Positions 11,767 through 21,152 of a stretch of 64,000 nucleotides of DNA are shown here, piece after piece. The translations under genes and the position numbers were made by a program. The notes under the pieces were generated by a model. It made no database searches, had not been told where the DNA came from, and was given only the letters and a program-made list of their open reading frames with translations. Each line of letters opens with the position of its first letter. Position 1 is the stretch's first letter. This stretch comes from Atrina japonica (taxonomy: Eukaryota; Mollusca; Bivalvia; Pterioida; Pinnidae), in contig BROG01000447.1 of NCBI GenBank assembly GCA_030159075.1, positions 424,001-488,000 on the forward strand, given 5' to 3'.

Positions 11767-12310
11767 AGTAGTTATAGGCAGCTCCCTGGCGCGCATTTGA
11801 ATTTTCGCCGCTAGGGGGCGCCACCATTGGCGCTGTTTGATGACGTCATCAGAATGCTGGCTTCTGATTGATCAATTCAAATGCGCGCCATGGAGCCGCC
11901 TGTGACGTCTGCGTCATACCGGAAGTGAGGTCATACCGGATGTGCGTCATACCGAAGGTCAGCAATAAGGAGAAAGAGCTCGTTGAGCTTGGAGGCGTGT
12001 CTAATGGACGGCCATTTTGGTTAAGGAGCCAATGAGAGCCTTCGTTACAAGAGGTTGGGGTCACGAGAAGTCACAATGAGGTCACGTGAGTTCACGAGAA
12101 GTCAACGGGAAGAGAGAGAAGTGGGTTTTTCCAGTTTTGAGTTTCTTTTTTTTTGATTTGGGTTTTTCCAGTTTTGAGCTGAGGAACCGAAACTTTGGGT
12201 TTTTCCAGTTTTGAGCTGAGACTATTTTTAGAACCGAAACTTTGGGGTTTTCCAAAACTCGTAGTTGGTGGCGCCACCGTCGTTACGAGTGCGCATGTGC
12301 GAGAAGCGGT
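11767..12310 (+). repeat. Polinton left terminal inverted repeat
   Basis: Pairs with about 23,030-23,504 reversed. Near-identical at the tip, then interrupted by indels. It contains a CRE-like TGACGTCA at about 11,842, repeated CCGGAAGTG/ACCGGATGTG-GTCATACCGG units (11,920-11,960) and an E-box TCACGTGA at about 12,080. The inner part repeats GGGTTTTTCCAGTTTTGAGC. The outer 130 bp also folds on itself: GGCGCGCATTTGAATT near 11,790 is inverted near 11,880. Confidence 0.9.
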
Positions 12311-12384
12311 AGGCCGAGCCCGTCACTGTTAGTCGTCGAGAGTTCTGTTTCAAGTGCGCAAAGCGCGAGAAGCTGTAATAAAAA

Positions 12385-12665
12385 TTTCAAACACTCACCC
12401 TATGTTGGTAGTGGTTTTTTTCTGACGATTTGACTCTTCGAGCTGCGGATTGCTGAGCTCTCAGAGGTCTAACTGAACCTTACTCTAGTCATGTGACTTT
12501 TTTTTTTGTTTCTATTTTTAGTGCATGGAAAATAATCTTGTCTGATCCAATAAAAAATGAAACACTCACCCTATGTTGGTAGTGGTTTTTTCTTATTGTT
12601 AACACCTCGAAATCAAATTCTCACAAGCTGAACTGAACCTCTCTCTAGTCACATGACTTACTATA
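12385..12665. repeat. Duplicated subterminal block of the Polinton
   Basis: CACTCACCCTATGTTGGTAG occurs at about 12,395 and 12,560. Both copies are followed by CTGAACC...CTCTAGTCA-TGACTT. A diverged inverted counterpart lies near the right end at about 22,215-22,335 (GACTCTTCGAGCT and GAGCTCTCAG shared). No gene was seen here. Confidence 0.7.
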
Positions 12666-12800
12666 TTTAGACTTTATCTCATGAAGTGAATACACCAAAA
12701 ACCACAAAAAACACAAATAAAAAATTTAATGTTGAATATACGCGACTAAATAGTGTGTAGCACTACAAATTAACACAAACACAAACCCTGCATACCTTAA

Positions 12801-12845
12801 GTGAAGGTTTCTTTTCCGAATAAGTTGGGTGGCCCTTAAAGGGAC
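12801..12845 (-). terminator. Histone-type 3' end, degenerate (stem-loop plus purine element)
   Basis: Minus strand: GTCCCTTTAAGGGCC (12,831-12,845), then ACCCA. About 10 nt on comes TTCGGAAAAGAAACCTTCAC. Compared with the consensus GGCCCTTTTCAGGGCC, one loop base is lost and one stem base is changed; the ACCCA flank is exact. Confidence 0.65.
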
Positions 12846-12891
12846 GTTGACTCCGAAAAGCTGAATAAGAGAGAGAGACTCTAATATCTGT

Positions 12892-13105
12892 CTAGTAGAC
12901 GTCGCCAACGCCGAACTGATTTATCTCGATGTTGTCGAAGGGTAATGCTTCCTGAGAGTTAGGTGGTTCCTGGTGTTGTGTAGTCGGTGTCACAGGGGTC
13001 CTACCAGAATTGATTGGGTGTGTGGCCTTACTACAATACGTTCCTCTGTGTCAGATTCGCATGTTTCTCTCTTCAGGTTGCATTCATGTCGGATGAGTTA
13101 TCCAT
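12892..13105 (-). pseudogene. Small Polinton gene of unknown function with TATA box and histone-type 3' end
   Basis: From ATG 13,105 the minus strand reads MDNSSDMNAT and then a stop. Other frames continue with plausible peptide (CESDTEERIVVRPHTQSI, later PPNSQEALPFDNIEINQFGV and GDVY) to a TAG at 12,892. The original product was therefore about 70 residues, acidic and Pro/Gln-rich, now broken by indels. A TATA box (CTATATAAGC) sits about 40 bp upstream. About 45 bp downstream of the stop is a hairpin like the histone mRNA 3' stem-loop, then a purine-rich element. The compact promoter, short ORF and stem-loop resemble a histone-type transcription unit, but the peptide is not a histone. Function unknown. 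Confidence 0.45.
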
Positions 13106-13140
13106 GATGATGAACTAATACCGAGACTCAGGCAGTATTA

Positions 13141-13150
13141 GCTTATATAG
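13141..13150 (-). promoter_or_regulatory. TATA box of the small minus-strand gene
   Basis: CTATATAAGC on the minus strand, about 36-45 bp upstream of ATG 13,105. Confidence 0.55.
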
Positions 13151-13184
13151 AGTGAATGACGTCACGTATTGATTTTTTCCCACG

Positions 13185-13445
13185 TCTGAACATCTGCGTC
13201 TTTGACCACCTGTTGTTGACACTTGGCATCTGAACACCTGTTTTTGACACTTGACATCTGGCCACCTGTTTTTGACATTTTTGACACTTGGCATCTGAAC
13301 ACCTGTTTTTGACACTTGGCATCTGAACACCTTACACTTGGCATCTGGCTTTTTGACACTTGGCATCTGAACACCTGTTTTTTGAATTTTTGACACTTGC
13401 CACCATCCTCTACGTCTAGACATCTACGTCTAGACATTTGGCACC
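13185..13445. repeat. About 27-bp tandem repeat inside the Polinton
   Basis: GACACTTGGCATCTGAACAC with CTGTTTTT recurs about eight times with length variation. It lies upstream of the minus-strand small gene. Overlapping Cys/Val/Lys-rich open frames are by-products. Confidence 0.8.
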
Positions 13446-13676
13446 TGTTTTTTAAGACAGATACTGTTAGTTTTTAGTATTTCTCATTCTATATGAAAAT
13501 AAAACGAAATACAATACATTCTAGTTTTATGGACCTATAAAACATAGAATATAAAAGACTATATAAATGTGAATACCTCGTTTGAGTATCTATACAGTTC
13601 TTTTCTTTTTTATTATAAATTACATGTCTACAGTTACCGTACTTCATTTTAGAGTTGACAACGGAAGCATACAGGA

Positions 13677-16600
13677 ATGGCAATTTACCCGAACTTTGAT
13701 TTATTGTTAAATGAAAGACAAGAACAGGCGAGAAGTCAAAGACAGGCTCACCAGAGAGACCAACGGGGTGATGGATTTAATGCAAACAGACAACTCACCG
13801 ATTATAATTTACGAATGCTAAAGACCTGAATGCTGATCTACTCATGAAAATTGAAAAGTGCAACAGTAATGATTTTAAATCGAAGACGGGTCTACCACCC
13901 TGTCATAATCCATGTCATACAACCTGTAGGCAGCGGGGGTGGAAAAACGAAAACATCATCTCAGTGTTGATAAAAAAAGTCATGCTGAACAAGAAGAGAA
14001 GTTTTACAGATCAAGAATACAGACAAGACCTGTTTAGTCGTGCTAATATTGTCAGAAACCTGGACTTGGACAAGTACAAAAAAAACTGGAAACGCTATTG
14101 GCAAACTTGACAAATACTCTTTCAACGACGAGAAGCTCATAATACAACAAAGCTGGATGTGACATGGCCCTGAGAATGGCAACGTTTTCAGACTGTGTTG
14201 TTACCCCACTAAAAAATTACGACTGGCAAAAACGATTGACATTAAATGTACTGTATAGTGGTGTGGGATCCGGGGCCCCCATTCGTCTTATACGATGATC
14301 ACCATTACGATTGTATCGTATGTCTGGACTCTTGGAATGTAATTACTATTGTGACCATTGTGATGTGAGTTATGATCATTTCACCGATGTCCTCAATGCT
14401 GCTTTCGTTGTTTTGCAGCGTCGCCCTGTGTTCGACAAACACGATAAAACCTATAGAATGAATGTACACATTGTCAGGGGACATTCACATGACTCAGTTT
14501 ACGAAAATCATTTGAAACCTTATAGTAAAAGCTAATGACTCGATGTCTCACTTGTCAAGTATGGATGAGTAAGAAAACAATTCACACAACACTGTTGTCA
14601 AGAAAAGAAGAAAAAATGTCGCCATTGTAAACAGATCGTGGATCTATCGTGTTTTATACAACGGATCCCTTCTCAGGAAATCATCTCATTTTCTTTGATT
14701 TTGAGTGTACCCAGGATACCGGAGAACACAAACCTAATCTATGTATTTGCTCAATGTCCCCCAGTGTACATCCGATGATTGGTGTGAGCAATGTAAAACA
14801 TGGCGGATCATCGTATAACATTCTCCAACGACTCACTGATTTTTTGAGTTGGTTATTTGAAACTGTATGATGACATACATCTGTTTTACATGATAGCGAT
14901 TGCTCATAACTTTAAAGACGATGGACAGTTTTATTTTACTATCTGGTACATCATGCCTGTGAAAAACCTGATGATCTGAACGGTTCTAAGATATGTCTAT
15001 GACGGCTGGAAACATCACGTTTAAAGACTCGTGTAATTCTTGGCATTTCCTTTAGCTGCGTTTACCTAAAGCTTTGTTGACTGAACTCAAGAAAGGCTAC
15101 TTTCCGCAAATACAGAAGCTAATGCTGATTACATAGGACCCCCAGCTATGTATTACAACCCAGAGGTATGAAACCTGATGTCCGTCGTGATTTTGAAGCG
15201 TGATATCAAGACCAAATTGAGATTTTTCATTTGCAATGCGAATTAGAAGAATACTGTGAATCGGACGTGACTATTTTGCGACAAGCTTGTATGCATTTTC
15301 AAAGCATGTGTTTGAAAAAACTAACCGATGTGGACCCCTTTGCTTACGGGGGAATAGTCGCAATCCAAAAAGATACGATTGGTATCATACCTCCGCGGGG
15401 ATATCCTTCACCACGACAGTATTCCACCTAGCATTACGCTGGTTGAGTTGGAAAGAACATGAAACTGGTCAAACGATTAGACATGCTCGTCAGGGAGGGG
15501 AAGTCCAAGTAGGATCTTATCGTGTGGATGGTTATCATGAAGACTCTCGCACCATTTACGAGTTTCATGGCTGTTTTTTTGGCACGGATGTCCCTTGTGT
15601 TTTCCTAACTTAAAGCAAGAGCAACACCCGTTTCATCCTTCTTTGACGTATGAAGAAGTGTATCAAAAGACCTTAGAGAGAGATCAGTATTTGCGTCAAC
15701 ACTATCAAGTAGAAACGCTATACTATCGTCAAAGGTACAAGACGGATCCAGAGTTTCAACATTTCATTGATAAAACGTATGAGGAGTTTCCCGACCCGTT
15801 AGTTCCTAAAGATGCTTTATTTGGAGGTCGAACGAATGCTACTCGTTTGCTCTGTGAAGAAGGAGACATTCGTTACGTGGATGTATGTTCTTTGTACCCT
15901 TTTGTCTTGAAACATATTTCAAAAGTCTAGATCAATATTTTGGACTGGTACAATGTCGAGTTATTCCTCCTCGTCAGCTGTTTCACCCCTTTACCTTATC
16001 GGTTTGCAGGAGGAAAGCTACTTTTTCCTTTATGCCGTACTTGTGCTCAACAAGGAATCGAACAGGAGTTTGGGTATGAGTTATCGATGCTCTCATACGA
16101 ATCAAGAACGACGTTTTGTTAAAATAAAGCTATGATCAGTCCAATACTTTATTTCGTAGCTATATTGATCAGTTTCTCCAGATTAAGCAACAAGCTAGTG
16201 GTTTTCCTGCTTCCTGTCAAACAGAAGAAGATCGTCGAAAACTGTTTCTGAACTGTTTGTGGGGTAAATTTGCTCAACGAACTAATTTACCTCAGACACA
16301 GTATGTGGAGAGTTACGAAGCATTACAACAGTTACTTCAAGATGACACTCGTGAGATATTACATTTAGAACTGATTCCAAATGACGAAGGCCATGATGAG
16401 CTTGACATGATGCTGGTGAATTCAAAACCGAAGGATGACTTTGATGAACCCAATGGTTTTAGCAATGTAGTGCTAGCAGCCTTTACGACGTCTTTAGCAC
16501 GGGTTACATCTCTATGCCACCCTAGAACGTTTGGGAGAACGTGTATTATATTTTGATACAGACAGTATCATTTATCAACACGATTCAACAGTTTTTAGGA

Positions 16601-16947
16601 GGATGGACAGACGAATTATGGCGATTTCTATCTTATCCTTTGTCTCGGGGGGTCTAAAAATTATGCGTACAAGACTCGTCAGGACAAAACGGTGTGTAGA
16701 GTCAAAGGAATCACTTTTGATAGTCGTACCAACTTCTACAGTCAACGTAGATACATTGAAACAGTTGTTACGTGGTCAACAAAAGAAAGTACTGGTATCG
16801 TACCCCCATCAGATCATGCGAACGAAACAACATAAAGTCAAAACACAGGCGATGACTAAAAAAGTGCGTGTCGTGTATGATAAGAGACATCGCATTGAAA
16901 ACTTTTTGTACTTTACCTTATGGTTATTGAATAAAGTTTGTTTTTGA
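13677..16947 (+). pseudogene. Protein-primed family-B DNA polymerase (Polinton PolB), frameshifted
   Basis: Replicative polymerase of Polintons, which prime from a terminal protein. Motifs appear in order but in different frames: CDHCDVSYDHF zinc-ribbon-like region (about 14,360), Exo I FFDFECT (about 14,690), Exo II IAHNFKDDGQF (about 14,895), Exo III LEEYCESDVTIL (15,240-15,280), motif A DVCSLYP (about 15,880), motif B KLFLNCLWGKF (16,235-16,270, Trp where Tyr is usual) and motif C YFDTDS (about 16,550). The span of about 1,090 codons equals a typical Polinton PolB. At least five frameshifts plus stops destroy the frame. The first 600 bp (MAIYPNFDLLLNERQEQARS from ATG 13,677) shows no motif and might be a separate small gene. 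An AATAAA follows at 16,950. Confidence 0.85.
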
Positions 16948-16949
16948 GT

Positions 16950-16955
16950 AATAAA
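16950..16955 (+). terminator. Poly(A) signal after PolB
   Basis: AATAAA three bases after the final stop. A second (GAATAAAG) overlaps the end of the ORF at about 16,929. Confidence 0.5.
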
Positions 16956-16991
16956 ATGTATGAAACTTGACTTTGGTGTTGGTGTTGATGA

Positions 16992-16998
16992 TATAAAA
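16992..16998 (+). promoter_or_regulatory. TATA box of the penton-like gene
   Basis: TATAAAA in GATGATATAAAACAG, about 60 bp upstream of ATG 17,056. Confidence 0.5.
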
Positions 16999-17055
16999 CA
17001 GAAGACAGTGACGGTAGGGGTTCATTGATCTAGTGTGATCTCAAGTACACGCATC

Positions 17056-17958
17056 ATGGCGACTCTCGATTCTAAAGATCATGGTAGTTTTTTACATGAC
17101 TTTACCTAGCGATTTTAAGTATGATGGATAGTGAGTGGGAAGTAGCGTTGAGTGAATTGATCTTTCCCAACTTAATAGAATCGATAGGATCCGATGAGAA
17201 TTACATAGATGTCCTGGTTCCCCTTCACGTTCCTTTGGAATCCGTCGTGACACCTAAAATTCCCAGGACCCTTCTACGTATCCTAAGAAAAAGGAAATGA
17301 AATATCGTCAACATGAACGTTTTACTGTAGAATTGATTAAGAAACACGTCTCGTTAGATGATCCCCAGTTTGATCATGTCATCTCTAAAACTGATACGAA
17401 GTCGGGGATCGCTTTTGTAGGAAGTATTCGGAGACTTAAATTTCGTTCGGGGCTTTAATAAGTCTCCTGCTGCTTTAATAGAAGAGATGAAAGTTGGGTT
17501 TTCTTAAAAATACTATTAAATTCAGGTATGACGAAGCTTCGATTCATGATTGAGTTTAAAGGCCGATCCATCTATTCCGTTCCCTTTTTAAATACGTTTT
17601 CCAAGTCTGCTAGGTTATAAGCTTGGCTTTGAAGCCGTTGACATGAATGAGGAGATGACGAAATGGATCGATGTTACACACATGCCAAAGTATCCACCCG
17701 ATTTAAATATTGGTATGAGTGGTATCTATGTCTACAGTAACATTGCCGAAAGTCAAAATTGTAGGTTCACAATCGTTACCGTTATTACGTGTGGTCCCTT
17801 TTCAAACGGGTCAATCGCTCAATCATCAACATTGGGAACCTTTTCATTACAATTATGTGGGTTTAAATAAAAAGTATTTTGATACCATTGAAATACAATT
17901 GAGAGATGACATGGGACGTAAAATTCATTTTCTAGTTCATTTTCGTCGTGTCATTTAA
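17056..17958 (+). pseudogene. Penton / minor capsid-like protein of Polintons, frameshifted
   Basis: Matches, by eye, the widespread Polinton minor-capsid family (often annotated F54H12.2-like) predicted to form the capsid vertices. The N-terminal region in one frame has MDSEWEVALSELIFPNL, the typical W-E-V-A-L-S/T-E-I/L..P block. The C-terminal region has IYVYSNIAESQ, PLLRVVPF, YFDTIEIQLRDDMGR and LVHFRR, the family's closing blocks. These lie in at least three frames, with stops in between. Length (about 300 codons) fits the family. It follows PolB by about 110 bp on the same strand, with its own TATA box. The TAA at 17,956 is retained. Confidence 0.7.
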
Positions 17959-18035
17959 AATGAAGTGCACACACAGGACTTGGGTCAGTTGATGACCGAG
18001 AGTCATAGTGTTCACATCTTGTATTATTTATCAAT

Positions 18036-18538
18036 ATGAATCCGACGAAAAGAGAAAATGACATGACTAAAAGCCGTAAGAAAAGAAGATATGAAAAGAC
18101 GAAAGGGGTGAAAGGGGAGAAACAGAGAGAAGAGAAACAGAGAGAAGAAGAAGAGAAACAGAGAGAAGAAGGGAAACAGAGAGAAGAAGGGAAACAGAGA
18201 GAAGAAGAAGAACAGAGAGAAAGAATAGGGGAAACGATGGAAGGACAGGAAAAGATAGAAGGAGAGAAGGAAAAAGTCAGAAGGACAGAGAGATGAAGGA
18301 AAAGAACAAAGAATGAAAAAGAAAGAGGGGACGTCCACGCAAAGTATCCGTAGAGAGAACAAAAGAACAAAGAGAAGAAGAAGAAGAAGAAAAGGGGCAG
18401 AGGGAAGGAGTGAAAAGGGGACGACCACGAAAAGTAGAACAGGAAGAAATACCTCATGATATTTTAATGTTTCTACGACAATGGTTAAGCGATTGTCGTC
18501 AGTCTCCCATGTACGGTGACACTTTTCATTACAATTAA
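18036..18538 (+). pseudogene. AT-hook protein with charged KQREE repeats, one frameshift
   Basis: From ATG 18,036: MNPTKRENDMTKSRKKRRYE, then about ten KQREE/KQREEE repeats (18,115-18,215) predicted to form a charged helix. After a frameshift near 18,295 another frame continues with KRKRGRPRKVSVE (18,320-18,345), more Glu-rich sequence, a second KRGRPRKV (18,413-18,436) and a tail EIPHDILMFLRQWLSDC to TAA 18,538. Two KRGRPRK cores are classical AT-hooks that bind the minor groove of AT-rich DNA; the product was probably nuclear and about 165 residues. Role inferred as a DNA-binding accessory. The Phe/Leu-rich frame on the opposite strand is its shadow. Confidence 0.65.
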
Positions 18539-18596
18539 ATGATAATATTGGCAATCGAGCAGGTATGATTGATCTAAAAATAGATTTTATGAACCT

Positions 18597-18603
18597 TATA
18601 AAA
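18597..18603 (+). promoter_or_regulatory. TATA box of the BIR gene
   Basis: TATAAAA in CCTTATAAAAAGGGAG, 12 bp upstream of ATG 18,615. This is too close for a normal leader, so the true start may be the in-frame ATG at 18,648. Confidence 0.45.
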
Positions 18604-18614
18604 AGGGAGTGAGA

Positions 18615-19150
18615 ATGCACATCAGGAACCATTCACTCTCAGACACGATGGAAAGAACATCAAGTATGGAAACTTTATTTTCATCGACGATGGATGCTAG
18701 TCAGACCGTCACGGATAGTGCTCCCATGAACCGAGACATGATGGATAGTGTACCACGAATTCATCGAGTAGAAGTAGATAGTGTACCGAGAGTTAATCTG
18801 ATAGAAGTGACAAGGACTCCACCTACCGAAAGGAGACAAGGTGTGACCACATTTAAACTAAGACCTGCTACCGTCAGAGGGTTATCGTTTCATCAGGAAT
18901 TAAGAATACCTTTAGCCTTGCCTAATTTTTGTACGTATGAATCCAGGTACCTGACGTTTAAAGATCATTGGCCTAAATATCTACCGGGATCTAAACAGAC
19001 AGAATTAGCCAGAGCAGGATTTGTGTATTTAGGGAACAGTGACCACGTTCAGTGTTTTTTCTTGTGGCATCTGTTTAAAAGATTGGGAATGGAGCGATAA
19101 TGCTTTTTTACAGAACATCGACGTTGGTCTAAAGATTTGTGCTTTCAGTC
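18615..19150 (+). pseudogene. BIR-domain (IAP-type) protein of the Polinton, frameshifted in the zinc site
   Basis: BIR domains bind caspases or adaptor proteins and, in viruses, block apoptosis. The N-terminal 100 residues are Ser/Thr/Met-rich with a repeated DSVPRxxxxEV motif. From about 18,939 the sequence is BIR-like: ESRYLTFKDHWP, LARAGFVYLGNSDHVQCF. Just after the first zinc cysteine one frame ends at TAA 19,100. The neighbouring frames supply the rest: the second Cys, a Lys-Asp-Trp-Glu segment, then the His and final Cys, with spacings C-x2-C-x16-H-x6-C. That is a complete BIR zinc site split by about two or three single-base indels. No RING domain was seen. Family call is strong; function in this element is inferred. 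Confidence 0.8.
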
Positions 19151-19337
19151 AATTGCTGATATAAAACATAACAAAAACAAAACAAACAAACAGAAAAAAA
19201 ACCCTGTGTGGAGCCTCCCTCTGGGGAACATCCAAGTGGCTGACGGGAACGAGTCTAAATATAGAATAATAAGAAGAAGAACGGCTATTAAGTAAAGTGA
19301 AGTGCAGTGACCAAACATCATTTGAATCAGTCATCAC

Positions 19338-19801
19338 ATGAGTTATCCATAATTGTACACCTTACACATCAAAAACGTTAGACCAGTTGCAAGAAAAACA
19401 AGAAATGATGCGGCCCAGGGAATGTTTCGTGATGCTTTGCTATCCACATTACAGAAAATGAGGGAAGAACTCACTCAGCCAGGAGTCAGAACATCGTATA
19501 TGGGGTACGAATATAAGCCTACGCCACAGACTCATCCTTGTTTCATTTGTGGTGAAATTGGACATTGGTCTCCTAGATGTCCTCTAAGAATAACGAGTCG
19601 GCAACAACACCACCAACAACAGCAACATCAGTAAGAGTAGAACCTGAGAACAAAAAAGAAAATCGATCTCGTCAATCGGACCAGTGTTATAAATGTCATC
19701 AGTCAGGTCATTCAACAGGGGTCAAACGTAAACTCAACTTGATGCTCAAGAAGGGAGGCAAAGCCACCAAGAAAGGGAAAGTGGAAACCGAACAGCAGTG
19801 A
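19338..19801 (+). pseudogene. CCHC zinc-knuckle protein of the Polinton, broken
   Basis: An ATG at 19,338 is followed by a stop at codon 5, after which the same frame is open and reads HIKNVRPVARKTRNDAAQGM and later HPCFICGEIGHWSPRCP. The last is a perfect C-x2-C-x4-H-x4-C knuckle (19,539-19,580). A His/Gln-rich tract follows, then a frameshift at about 19,600. The second frame has CYKCHQSGH (19,685-19,711), a second knuckle whose last Cys is lost, and a Lys-rich tail (LMLKKGGKATKKGK) to 19,801. CCHC knuckles bind single-stranded nucleic acid. It lies 190 bp after the BIR gene and might once have been part of it. Known from retroviral Gag; unusual in a Polinton. Confidence 0.6.
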
Positions 19802-20470
19802 TTGTGTTTTTGGAATTGTTCATCGTGTAAATACGTTTAGTGTCACAGCGTCAAGGAATCCGAACCGACCGATCTAGGACAAAAGCTAACGTTCTTTTGC
19901 TCCGTGCTGTATGGTATGAAAAGTTTTGTGATGAACGTTTTAACATGAAGTTAATGTTTTTCAAAGTGAATGTTCTCATAGTTTATGTATTGTACATAGT
20001 CACAGAAAGTGAATCAGTGTTCTCAAAGTTAATGTTCTCATAGTTAATGTTTCTCATAGTTCATGCTTATGTAAATGTACATAGTCACAGAAAGTGAATC
20101 AGTATTCTCATAATTAATGTTCTGATAGTTAATGTTCTCATAGTTCATGCTCTAGTCACAGAGGGACGGCCCTTTGACTATCTAAAAAGCGGGGCATTAA
20201 ACTTATTAAAATTTGATCTGGTGTTTGTGTATTTATGACTAAAAGGTGTACACGTTTAGAGTACATTAGAGTTTAAACCTACTGGTATAAGGTGTACACT
20301 AAGAGTACACTTAGAGTTTTTGCTCTATTGATCTAATGTAAAAAAAAAAAAAACTACAAAACTATGAGTAGAAGGATCAAGAGTGTGTAACACTTAGAGT
20401 GAGATACAGAGAAAGAGATACAGAATAAGGGTATACAAAGGATCTATGTTTTATTACTGCTCTAATCAGT
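19802..20470. repeat. Polinton intergenic region with short direct repeats
   Basis: AGTTAATGTTCTCATAGTT-type phrases recur about five times (19,945-20,150), as do GTACACTTAGAGT-type phrases (20,245-20,320). No gene was seen. Confidence 0.6.
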
Positions 20471-20473
20471 CAT

Positions 20474-20508
20474 AGGTTTCTTTTCGTAAAAGTATATGCC
20501 ATGGCATA
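20474..20508 (-). terminator. Variant 3' end: palindrome plus histone-type purine element
   Basis: TATGCCATGGCATA occupies the place of the stem-loop, followed within 6 nt by TTACGAAAAGAAACCT, nearly identical to the purine elements at 12.8, 21.3 and 22.04 kb. The hairpin sequence itself is not histone-like. Confidence 0.35.
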
Positions 20509-20757
20509 AAAAGCATTTTGTCCGTTTTCTTTGCCGTCTTTCTCTTTTTCTTTTTTCAAGCTTCACGAGCTCAATCCATTCGATATTCGATAACCAGCCC
20601 ACCTTTCTTCCGACTGTATCGGCACATATAAGGCCCCCACATGGTTACACAGTCAGCCATGATCAAACAATGACTATAGACTCTGAGACATACTCGGCAG
20701 GGTGTGACGACACGTCGCGTGAGCGTTTCTTCTTCTCCTTCTTGTTGAACATCGCTT
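20495..20757 (-). pseudogene. Small minus-strand Polinton gene, unknown
   Basis: ATG at about 20,751: MFNKKEKKKRSRDVSSHPAEYVSESIVIV then a stop. Other frames continue to about 20,510 (VGWLSNIEWIELVKLEKRKR). It would be a short basic protein with a Lys/Arg-rich N-terminus (nuclear-localisation-like). Its 3' side carries a perfect 14-bp palindrome TATGCCATGGCATA (20,495-20,508) and then, on the minus strand, TTACGAAAAGAAACCT (20,474-20,489). That purine element is the same one that follows the histone-type stem-loops elsewhere in the element. Not a histone; function unknown. Confidence 0.35.
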
Positions 20758-20778
20758 AGTGAAAAACAAAAAACAAAA

Positions 20779-21110
20779 ATGGAGAGTATCTATACAGAAG
20801 CTATTTACAAAATTATTCTGTTACAACAGAAGACCAAGTGGCGTACCATGAAGTGTAATCACTGACGAAACTGAATCTGAGATGGAGGCAACTGAAACAT
20901 CAGCAAAAAGTCGGAGATCAACTCGACAGGCAGTACCGACAGGGCTTAGAGTATTTGTCAGCTCAGTATGTTTCTACTAGAAAATAGATTAGAGCTAGTT
21001 TTCGTCAACTACAGATACCGATCATCATGACGATCAAGAGAAAGACGAATAAGCAGAACGCCGTTTACCTCTGAAAAAGAGAAGATGTTACTGTCAATAT
21101 TAGTAACCTA
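20779..21110 (+). pseudogene. Small plus-strand Polinton gene, unknown, histone-type 3' end
   Basis: ATG 20,779: MESIYTEAIYKIILLQQKTK and continuing WRTMKCNH, then a stop. A neighbouring frame continues coherently (NLRWRQLKHQQKVGDQLDRQ, YRQGLEYLSAQYVSTRK), suggesting a Gln/Arg-rich helical protein of about 100 residues interrupted by indels. The stem-loop at 21,117 follows within tens of bases of the degraded end. No match to any family recognised. Confidence 0.4.
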
Positions 21111-21116
21111 ACTAAC

Positions 21117-21152
21117 GGCCCTTTTCAGGGCCACCCAACTCATTAGAAAAGT
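21117..21152 (+). terminator. Perfect histone mRNA-type 3' stem-loop with downstream purine element
   Basis: GGCCCTTTTCAGGGCC (6-bp stem, TTTC loop, 21,117-21,132), preceded by CTAAC and followed by ACCCA (21,133-21,137). This is an exact match to the metazoan replication-dependent histone 3' stem-loop recognised by SLBP. AGAAAAG at about 21,145 could serve as the U7-pairing element. Confidence 0.85.

Noticed and set aside
13115..13437. Two overlapping minus-strand ORFs rich in Cys, Gln, Val and Lys
   Set aside because: By-product of the 27-bp GACACTTGGCATCTGAACAC tandem repeat; no start context or domain.
13677..16947. Programmed frameshifting to join PolB frames
   Set aside because: At least five shifts in both directions plus in-frame stops, and similar damage in the neighbouring genes, indicate decay.
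17951..18632. Phe/Leu/Ser-rich minus-strand ORFs that look like a multi-pass membrane protein
   Set aside because: Antisense shadow of the Glu/Arg-rich AT-hook gene.
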